NCBI GenBank assembly: GCA_963665975.1 | Contig: OY762508.1 | Location: 3,720,001 to 3,784,000 of the forward strand | Reading direction: 5' to 3' | Origin: G963665975 sp963665975 | GTDB lineage: Bacteria; Bacteroidota; Rhodothermia; Rhodothermales; Bin80 | Length of the DNA stretch: 64,000 bases | Part shown: positions 26,296 to 32,663 of the stretch, one piece after another | How the letters are laid out: the number at the start of each line of letters is the position of its first letter | How positions within the stretch are numbered: position 1 is the stretch's first letter | Position numbers and translations under genes: made by a program | Notes under the pieces: model-generated | What the model saw: only the letters and a program-made list of their open reading frames with translations | Told to the model about the DNA's origin: nothing | Database searches by the model: none

Positions 26296-28342
26296 CCACA
26301 AGATCACCGCTGACCATCTCAGCCGCCGGGCCTGCGTGTATATCCGTCAGTCCTCGCTGCACCAGGTACAGACCCACAAGGAGAGCCAATTCCGGCAGTA
26401 TGACCTGCGCAGGCGCGCCATAGCCCTGGGATGGCCCGAGGACCGGATTGATATCATAGACGAGGATCAGGGCAAGTCCGGCGCCACCAGTGCCCAGCGC
26501 ACGGGATTCCAGGATCTGCGTGCGCGTGTCGGCGCTGGAGAAGTGGGCATGGTGCTCAGCCTCGAAGTATCACGCCTGTGCCGGGACAACGCCGAGTGGC
26601 ATCAACTGCTTCGGATCGCAGCCGTCGCAAAGACCCTCATCCTGGACGAACAGGGCATCTACGACGTAAGTGACATCAACGACTGGATGCTGCTCGGGCT
26701 CAAGGGACAGCTTTCGGAGTACGAACTGCGCGGCATCCGCGCACGCATGATCGGAGGCCAGCGTAGCAAGGCGCTACGCGGAGAGCTCAAGCTACCGTTA
26801 CCCATAGGGTTGGTCTACACCGATACGGACAGCATCGTCATGCATCCGGATCAATCGATTACTGAAGCGATCGCTCTGGTCTTCAAGACGTTCCAGCGAC
26901 TGGGATCGGCCCTGCAGGTCACCAAGTGGTTCCGTCGACACGGGATTCGCCTGCCTTCCAGACCCCGCACGGGGGATGGAAAGGTGCACTGGGGCGTGCC
27001 CAAACAAGGCCAGATCCAGCACATCCTCCACAATCCCCGCTATGCTGGCTGCTACGCCTACGGCCGTACGAGCAGGCGCACACGCCCGGACGGGTCCGTG
27101 CACCATTTGAGGCTACCGATGGACAAGTGGCTGGTATGTATCCCGGATGCCCACGTGGGCTATCTGGACTGGGAGGAGTACCTGCAAAACCAGGAGACCA
27201 TGCGCAGGAACGCGGCGAGCTTCCTTCCAGGGGCCGAGCGCATTCCGTCACCACGCAAGGGGGCGGCCTTGCTGCAGTCCCGGATCATTTGCGGCCTGTG
27301 CGGGCACAGGATGCGCGTAACTTACAACTACCCCAGCTACAGGAAGAATACTAAGTGGTACTATTTGTGCAAGGAGAACATCGTTCGCAGGGGCACGCGT
27401 ACATGCCAAAGCATGCGTGGAGACGTGCTGGATGCAGCGGTAGGCAGCTTTGTCGTCGCGGCGGTAAACCGAGAGAATCTGGCGCTTTCCCTGATGGTGC
27501 GCGAGCAGCTGCGCAGCGACTTTGAGACGGCAGATCGCCAGAGAATGAACCATATCGAAGCCCTGCGACACCAGGCGGATCTTGCCCGTCGCAGATACAT
27601 GGAAGCAGACCCGTCGAACCGCCTCGTGTCCGCGACGCTGGAGGCCGAGTGGGAAGCCCGACTGAAGGCACACAGCGAAGCCGTCAGAGAGCGGGAGCGG
27701 TATGCCAAGGCCCAGATGAGTATGCCCAATGCCGCGTTGGACGAGCGCATCCTTGCGCTGGCCAGCGACTTTGGCAAGGTGTGGAAAGCGGCAGGCACCA
27801 CAAACGAGGACCGCAAGCGTCTGCTCGGACTGCTCATTGAGGACATCACAGTGACCCGAAGCGGTTATCAGGTGGAAGTAGGATTACGTCTGCGAGGCGG
27901 ACGCACCCACGAGCTGCCTCCGGTAGACTTGCCCCGACCTCGCGCAACGGTCATCCGCCGCGATGCCTCGAAGGAGGTCCTGGCCGAACTGGACGCCCTG
28001 CTTGAAGCAGGCTACGATGATATTCGTGTCGCCGAGGAGCTGGACCTGCGCAAGCACCGCGACAGCTTGGGAGGACGATTCAATGCAAGTCGCATTCGCA
28101 ATATTCGCCTGCGGAATAACATGCCCGGGGGCCTCGAGCGGCAACGCGAAAAGATGCGCGCCAAGGGATACAAGACCGCCAAAGAACTTGCCGCCGAACT
28201 CGGCATTTGCAGTACCACAGTACGACTGCGTGCCCGCGAGGGCAGAGGCATTGATCTCTACCGGATTCCTACCGGGAGGCGCAACTACGCGATGTACAAA
28301 ATCAGCCCGGAAACACAAACCACTCCAACGACCTCATCATGA
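26279..28342 (+). CDS. Large serine recombinase
   Basis: 687 residues from ATG 26279. The resolvase catalytic domain covers about 10-150, with the nucleophile serine in ACVYIRQSSLHQ and later motifs LSLEVSRLCRDNAEWHQLL and LKGQLSEYELRGIRARM. A recombinase domain covers about 165-290 (LPLPIGLVYTDTD, NPRYAGCYAYGR). A zinc ribbon (IICGLCGHRMRV and LCKENIV with later TCQS) and a long charged coiled coil (about 400-480) follow. The C-terminal tail has a helix-turn-helix (TAKELAAELGICSTTVRLRA). This architecture cuts and rejoins DNA through a 2-bp staggered core and explains the clean insertion of its own element at TTAT. The gene ends 31 bases before the right junction core. Confidence 0.92.
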   Translation: MPRPSSHKITADHLSRRACVYIRQSSLHQVQTHKESQFRQYDLRRRAIALGWPEDRIDIIDEDQGKSGATSAQRTGFQDLRARVGAGEVGMVLSLEVSRLCRDNAEWHQLLRIAAVAKTLILDEQGIYDVSDINDWMLLGLKGQLSEYELRGIRARMIGGQRSKALRGELKLPLPIGLVYTDTDSIVMHPDQSITEAIALVFKTFQRLGSALQVTKWFRRHGIRLPSRPRTGDGKVHWGVPKQGQIQHILHNPRYAGCYAYGRTSRRTRPDGSVHHLRLPMDKWLVCIPDAHVGYLDWEEYLQNQETMRRNAASFLPGAERIPSPRKGAALLQSRIICGLCGHRMRVTYNYPSYRKNTKWYYLCKENIVRRGTRTCQSMRGDVLDAAVGSFVVAAVNRENLALSLMVREQLRSDFETADRQRMNHIEALRHQADLARRRYMEADPSNRLVSATLEAEWEARLKAHSEAVRERERYAKAQMSMPNAALDERILALASDFGKVWKAAGTTNEDRKRLLGLLIEDITVTRSGYQVEVGLRLRGGRTHELPPVDLPRPRATVIRRDASKEVLAELDALLEAGYDDIRVAEELDLRKHRDSLGGRFNASRIRNIRLRNNMPGGLERQREKMRAKGYKTAKELAAELGICSTTVRLRAREGRGIDLYRIPTGRRNYAMYKISPETQTTPTTSS

Positions 28343-28352
28343 ACTCTACAGA

Positions 28353-28377
28353 TCGCATCCAGCCTCCAGAGACTTAT
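28353..28377 (-). repeat. Right junction of the serine-recombinase element
   Basis: Inverted-repeat half TCGCATCCAGCCT (28353-28365) followed by CCAGAGAC and the TTAT core (28374-28377). Outside it the IS3 orfB frame resumes. Confidence 0.7.
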
Positions 28378-29035
28378 CGTAAGCATCTCCCACCGAGCCC
28401 ATCGACTGTAGGATACCGGCATCTCGGCAACGCTTCCCGAAGGCCAGGGAGGTGTACTGCGAGCCCTGGTCCGAATGATGAACCACGTGCCCTGTTGGCT
28501 GACGCCGCGAGACCGCCATCGCCAGCGCAGCCTCCACCAGCTCGGCCGGCATGTGCGGCGCCATCGCCCAGCCGACAATCCGTCGGCTCCAGGCATCAAG
28601 CACGACCGCGAGGTATAGCCAGCCAGCCCCAGTGCGTACCTGCGTAATGTCCGCGACCCAAAGCCGGTTGGGGCCATCTGCCGAGAAATTCCGGTTCACC
28701 AGGTCCGGTGCGGTTCTGGCCTTGGCGTCTCTACGCGTTGTGCCTGTCTTGAAACGCCTACGCGTCACGCCCTCGATGCCCAGCTCCCGCATCAGGCGTG
28801 CCACGCGTTTCCGGCCCACCCGCTCGCCCGCCGCCTGCAGCGCCGCGTGGATCCGCGGGTAACCGTAGATCCCGCCACTCTCGTTCCAGATCTCCATGAT
28901 CTTGTCCTTGAGTGCGTTGTCACGCCGCGCACGCACCGAGAGCGAGCGCTTCAGCCAGTCGTTGTACCCGCTGGTGGAGAGACCCAGCACCCGGCACATC
29001 GCTGCAAGCGTAAATATGGCCCGGTGCGTCTTCAT
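28378..29035 (-). pseudogene. IS3 transposase OrfB, N-terminal part (separated by insertion)
   Basis: About 219 residues: helix-turn-helix-like start (HRAIFTLAAMCRVLGLSTSG), GIYGYPRIHAAL, then the DDE core with LWVADITQVRTGAGWLYLAV (first Asp) and HHSDQGSQYTS (second Asp). It breaks at GSVGDAYD, exactly where the inserted element begins; in the present DNA the frame runs on for a few unrelated codons to a stop. The third catalytic residue is in the fragment at 24897-25086, so neither piece can transpose the element alone. The start overlaps orfA by four bases (ATGA), besides the frameshift route. Confidence 0.9.
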
Positions 29036-29349
29036 GAACGCGTACCCCCGCTGGGGATTGATCCGCTCTCCCGCGCAAACCAGGCCGCGGCTTTTTTTAG
29101 GATGTCCCGCTCCATCCGCAGCCGCTTATTCTCCCGCTTCAGGCGCAGAAGCTCCTTCCGCGCCTCGGTCGTCAGCCCGTCACTGCGACGACCCTCGTCC
29201 AGATCCGCCTGCTTGACCCAGTTCCGGATCGTCTGTCCAGACGGCTCGAACTCCCGGGCGAGCGACCCCGGACTACGACCGGCACGCACGAGCGCGACGA
29301 TCTGCTCCTTGTACTCGGGCGGATACCGCCCGCCTCCTCCTGCTCCCAT
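29032..29349 (-). CDS. IS3-family OrfA (helix-turn-helix)
   Basis: 105 residues from the ATG at 29349. RYPPEYKEQIVALVRAGRSP and LAREFEPSGQTIRNWVKQAD form the DNA-binding helix-turn-helix. A leucine-zipper-like coiled coil follows (TTEARKELLRLKRENKRLRM, then ERDILKKAAAWFA) for dimer formation with OrfAB. It is intact but has no intact OrfB partner here. It could still act as a repressor of related elements. Confidence 0.9.
   Translation of the reverse strand: MGAGGGGRYPPEYKEQIVALVRAGRSPGSLAREFEPSGQTIRNWVKQADLDEGRRSDGLTTEARKELLRLKRENKRLRMERDILKKAAAWFARESGSIPSGGTRS
29092..29098 (-). promoter_or_regulatory. A7 programmed -1 frameshift site of the IS3 element
   Basis: Seven A on the minus strand in codons ctA AAA AAA of orfA (ILKKAAA). 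After a -1 shift the frame continues as SRGLVCAGERINPQRGYAFM straight into OrfB, with no stop in between. This matches the OrfAB production scheme of the IS3 family. Confidence 0.7.
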
Positions 29350-29385
29350 GGTATATCCTCCTTGGTTGACCCAAATAGAAAGATA

Positions 29386-29402
29386 TCCGTGAAAGTGGGG
29401 TA
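29386..29402 (-). repeat. IS3 terminal inverted repeat, orfA end
   Basis: TCCGTGAAAGTGGGGTA, partner of 24744-24760. It lies 36 bases upstream of the OrfA start. Confidence 0.8.
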
Positions 29403-29646
29403 ACTCCAGAAGCACTCGCTACCGCACCTTGCATAGTCCGAATGGACCGCTTAGGGAGAACCGTCAGTCGTGACCACTATGCGGGTGTGGTCGAAGGCGT
29501 TGTTTTCGTGGCAGCGGTCGCGTATAATTTTCAGAATTTTGCGTGACGGTTAATCGCGCCATCGTGTTCGCGCGTATACGGTATCTTCCCGGCCCACAGT
29601 AAGTGATTCTTGGGACAATGGGCCTTCTTGAACCTGGCCAGCTAAT

Positions 29647-30390
29647 ATGAAGATAGCCGTGTGCATAAAGCAGGTCCCTGACACGGAGTCCGTGCTGCGG
29701 ATTGATCCATCGACGTTGACTGTTATAGAGGACGATATCCAGTGGGTGATCAACCCGCATGACGAAACTGCCGTGGAGCAGGCGTTGTGTCTGACGGAAG
29801 AAGCGGGTGGAACGGTCACGGTTGTTTCTTTGGGCCCTGTTCGCGTAGAGAAAGCCATTCGTGAAGCGTTGGCAATGGGGGCCGACTACGCAGTGCGCCT
29901 GCACTGCGAAACGATGCCAACAGACGCCGCGTCCGTGGCACGCGTGCTCTGCCGCGTACTGCATGGCTACGATCTCGTGCTCACCGGCGACGAGGCGATC
30001 GACGGCGCCAATGCACAGGTGCCTCAAAGAGTGGGTACACGTTTGGGGCTGGCATGCGTGACCGCTGTGGAAGAGTTGCATATTGCAGGTACAGAATGCC
30101 GCGCACGACGCGTACTCGAAGGGAGGGAAGAGATTGTACGTTTCTCACTGCCGGCCGTCATCGGCGTAAACCGCCGACTTAAGGAGCCCCGCTACCGGAC
30201 AATCCGCGGCCTCATGCAGGCAAAGCGGAAAACTATTGATGTGCAACTCGCGGAATTCGACGCAGGCGCCATCGATACCCTCAATTTAAAGCTTCCAGAG
30301 AGAAAATCAGGCGGGCGACGCTTTGTCTTCGATGCCCCTGTTGCCCGCGTCGTGGCTCGAATTCTGCGGGATGAAGTCAAGGTGATATAA
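29647..30390 (+). CDS. etfB: Electron transfer flavoprotein, beta subunit
   Basis: 247 residues, full length. It starts MKIAVCIKQVPDTESVLRID; INPHDETAVEQALCL, ALAMGADYAVRL and LVLTGDEAIDGANAQVPQRV are standard EtfB landmarks around the AMP/FAD site. With EtfA it passes electrons from flavin dehydrogenases to ETF:quinone oxidoreductase. No acyl-CoA dehydrogenase or ETF:QO gene is nearby, so the partners lie elsewhere. Its stop overlaps the etfA start (TAATG), so the two are translationally coupled. Confidence 0.95.
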   Translation: MKIAVCIKQVPDTESVLRIDPSTLTVIEDDIQWVINPHDETAVEQALCLTEEAGGTVTVVSLGPVRVEKAIREALAMGADYAVRLHCETMPTDAASVARVLCRVLHGYDLVLTGDEAIDGANAQVPQRVGTRLGLACVTAVEELHIAGTECRARRVLEGREEIVRFSLPAVIGVNRRLKEPRYRTIRGLMQAKRKTIDVQLAEFDAGAIDTLNLKLPERKSGGRRFVFDAPVARVVARILRDEVKVI

Positions 30391-31379
30391 TGCAAGAATG
30401 CACGATGCCAACTATTCTGGCTGTAGCAGAGCCACTGGGCGAGCACTTGCCTGCTGTAAGCTTCGAAACGTTTGCCGCTGCGGCAACGCTGGCTGCCAGC
30501 ACCGGTGGCCGGGCGGAGGCACTTATTCTGGACGCGCAGGCTCCGCCACGTATGGTGCCAGGTTTGGCCAAGACCATCGTTGTTGATCGGGTAACGCTCT
30601 CGGAGTACAGCCCAGATGTCTATGCCGCAGTCATTGCGCATCTCGTGCGAACGCGGAAGGCGGATGTCGTCCTGATGGCCGCCACCGCGACTGGCAAAGA
30701 TCTTATGGCGCGAGCTGCGGAAATTCTCGATGTTTCGCTCGCTCAGGACTGCACTGGATTTTTTGTGGAGGATCGTGGCATCACGTTCGTCCGCCCGTTG
30801 TATGGCGGTAAGATCGTAGCGGATGTGCGAGTAAAGACGCGGCCGATCATGGCGACTCTACAACCCAGGAGTATCCTTCCAGGAACTGAGCGCGTCCTGG
30901 CAGACATCGAACTGGTCCAGGTCGATGGCCCGGCCCCACATGTGACCGTCGAAGCGGCTGCGCCGGGACTGGCCGACCGGCCGGCGGTTACAGAAGCGCG
31001 TATCGTGGTAAGCGGCGGACGTGGCATGCAGGGTCCGCAGCACTGGTCCATTCTGGAAGCTTTGGTGGATGCGCTGGGCCCCGACGCCACGCTCGCTTGT
31101 TCGCTCCCGGTGTCGGATCTTGGCTGGAGACCCGGCAGCGAACATGTCGGCCAAACGGGCAGAACAATCGCCCCCGATCTCTACATCGCCTGTGGCATTT
31201 CGGGCGCCATACAGCACGTAGCGGGAATTTCTGGCTCCAAGTGCATCGTGGCGATAAACAAGGACCCGGAAGCCCCCATTTTCAAGATCGCCGATTACGC
31301 AATCGTTGGCGACCTGTTCGAAGTCGTGCCCGCGCTTACCGCGGCGATTTCCGAGTTGCAGGAACCGGACTTCCACTGA
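30390..31379 (+). CDS. etfA: Electron transfer flavoprotein, alpha subunit
   Basis: 329 residues from ATG 30390 (a second ATG at 30405 fits the family start MPTILAVAEP better). N-terminal part: VLMAATATGKDLMARAAEIL. C-terminal FAD-binding signature: APDLYIACGISGAIQHVAGI, then VAINKDPEAPIFKIADYAIV and DLFEVVPALTAAI. It is complete and pairs with etfB. It ends 12 bases from the stop of the convergent mocA-like gene. Confidence 0.95.
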   Translation: MQECTMPTILAVAEPLGEHLPAVSFETFAAAATLAASTGGRAEALILDAQAPPRMVPGLAKTIVVDRVTLSEYSPDVYAAVIAHLVRTRKADVVLMAATATGKDLMARAAEILDVSLAQDCTGFFVEDRGITFVRPLYGGKIVADVRVKTRPIMATLQPRSILPGTERVLADIELVQVDGPAPHVTVEAAAPGLADRPAVTEARIVVSGGRGMQGPQHWSILEALVDALGPDATLACSLPVSDLGWRPGSEHVGQTGRTIAPDLYIACGISGAIQHVAGISGSKCIVAINKDPEAPIFKIADYAIVGDLFEVVPALTAAISELQEPDFH

Positions 31380-31391
31380 TTGCAAGACATG

Positions 31392-31988
31392 TCAGGTGTC
31401 GAGCAGCGCGGCATATGCCTCTGGTGTGTCCACGTCTCGGATGACATGATCTGTATTCCAGAGGATTTCGCGGACAAACGCGTGGTGCCGCCGCACGACA
31501 TTACGGCAGGCGTGCGGTGTATCAGTAGACAGCAATTCCTGGCGGTAGGTGGCAGACAGGATGACGGGATGGCCGGGTTGTCCTTCGTAGATCGGCCGCA
31601 CTATTGCCAGCGGATCCTCCGCATGGGCAGTCAAGAACGCGTCAATCACCCAGTTGTACTCCGCTGACGTTACGAGGGGCAAGTCAGCAAGGCAGATCAT
31701 GTATCCCGTAGCCATGGCAGAGGCGGCTGCCATGCCGACACGGATGGAGCTTGTCTTGCCGCTATGGTAATGCGTGTTATGCGCGATCGAGACGGCATAC
31801 CCGGTGAGCACATCCTGGACCAATTCGGCTTCATGGCCGACCACAACGACCACTTCGCCGACTGAGGATGCGAGCGTGCATTCTACTACGTGTGTCAAGA
31901 TGGGCTTTCCATGATAGGGCAACAGGAGCTTATTCCTGCTCCCCATACGACTGGAAGCGCCCGCAGCCAATACGATCGCTGCCACCAT
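31392..31988 (-). CDS. mocA: MobA/MocA-like nucleotidyltransferase (molybdenum cofactor cytidylyltransferase candidate)
   Basis: 198 residues from the ATG at 31988. It starts with the nucleotide-binding signature VAAIVLAAGASSRMGSRNKL; GMAAASAMATGYMICLADLP holds the metal-binding aspartate, and RPIYEGQPGHPVILSA is typical of the MocA/YgfJ group. These enzymes attach CMP to molybdopterin, giving the cytosine dinucleotide form used by xanthine-oxidase-family enzymes. A CO dehydrogenase operon starts 6 kb away and needs that cofactor, which favours MocA over MobA. By sequence alone a sugar-nucleotide transferase is possible but less likely. The frame is open upstream to 32084, but that part has no family match. 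Confidence 0.8.
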   Translation of the reverse strand: MVAAIVLAAGASSRMGSRNKLLLPYHGKPILTHVVECTLASSVGEVVVVVGHEAELVQDVLTGYAVSIAHNTHYHSGKTSSIRVGMAAASAMATGYMICLADLPLVTSAEYNWVIDAFLTAHAEDPLAIVRPIYEGQPGHPVILSATYRQELLSTDTPHACRNVVRRHHAFVREILWNTDHVIRDVDTPEAYAALLDT

Positions 31989-32084
31989 GATTTCGCGGCA
32001 ATGTGATGAGTTCAATGGTTGGTGAATTCGCACTGGCGCACATCTCTCCTCCATAGTCTCGGTACCAGTGCGCCGGGCCGTCAT

Positions 32085-32318
32085 CTAATCTCGCTCCGCG
32101 CGATAAAGTTGCCACGCTCCTCCTTCCGGCCAGCATTCGACAAAGTCCGCATCTCGAGCCAACGCATCCCAGGACTTTGCAAGGAAAGATCGGAGCCGCT
32201 CTCCCACGACCATGCAATCTGACGGAGCCTCTGACAATTTATTGCGGTCCAGAGAAAATCGCCAATAGTCGGTGCGGCCGGGATCGGTGTAGAAACGGGG
32301 AACTACAGCAACGGGCAA
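32085..32318 (-). CDS. Small hypothetical protein
   Basis: 77 residues. Composition is protein-like (DYWRFSLDRNKLSEAPSDCM, SWDALARDADFVECW), with no recognised domain or signal. It lies 96 bases upstream of mocA in the same direction. It may be a real small gene or the remnant of a longer one; I cannot tell. Confidence 0.35.
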   Translation of the reverse strand: MPVAVVPRFYTDPGRTDYWRFSLDRNKLSEAPSDCMVVGERLRSFLAKSWDALARDADFVECWPEGGAWQLYRAERD

Positions 32319-32663
32319 TGACCGAGAATCCGCCGAGCTGCGTCGCTAGAAGATTCTACTATTCGCATGCGTTCCAGCAGATGTCTCAGAATCGTGTTGG
32401 GTTTCATGGGCACACTTCAGAGCAACCGCAAGAAGAACCCTGAAAACCTGAATCAGGGCAGTGAATGGTCGTTGTTGCAGTCTCACACACCCACCATGCA
32501 CATGCTCTTCAAGGATCATTCCCGTGAATTCAACTCAATCCAACTCTTAAATCGCTATTGCTCACTAAAAACACAACATGTTGGGATTTACTTCCTTACG
32601 TTGGGCCCCTTGCACGGCTAATTCTACGTATTGGACGCCACAACCATATTCTGTGGGACAATC
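32319..32663. other. Region upstream of the first WD40 gene, start of duplication unit 1
   Basis: No gene. From 32465 on it is similar to 35394-35598 (ATGGTCGTTGTTGCAGTCTC against ATGGTCGTTATTGCAGCGTC, then ACACACCCA in both), so the promoter region was copied along with the gene. Confidence 0.6.

Larger units (their letters stand above)
25087..28377 (+). mobile_element. 3.3-kb large-serine-recombinase element inserted in IS3 orfB
   Basis: Bounded by TTAT at 25087-25090 and 28374-28377, of which the uninterrupted transposase gene would contain one. Cargo, all on the plus strand: a DUF5372-like gene, a helix-turn-helix gene, a small unknown gene and a large serine recombinase. Just inside the ends lies an imperfect inverted repeat (AGGCTGCCAAATGCGA left, AGGCTGGATGCGA right in reverse complement). 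There is no antibiotic resistance or phage cargo, so it looks like a minimal self-moving unit rather than a prophage remnant. The insertion hits the codons of the most conserved transposase motif, DAYDNA. Confidence 0.8.
24744..29402 (-). mobile_element. IS3-family insertion sequence, interrupted by a serine-recombinase element
   Basis: Ends are 17-bp terminal inverted repeats that match at 15 positions. It carries orfA and orfB on the minus strand with an A7 frameshift run near the end of orfA. Removing the 3287-bp insert at the TTAT site leaves a 1372-bp element, a normal IS3 size, with an unbroken transposase. No target-site direct repeat is visible outside the ends. The insertion separates the second phosphonate group from etfBA. 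Confidence 0.85.
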
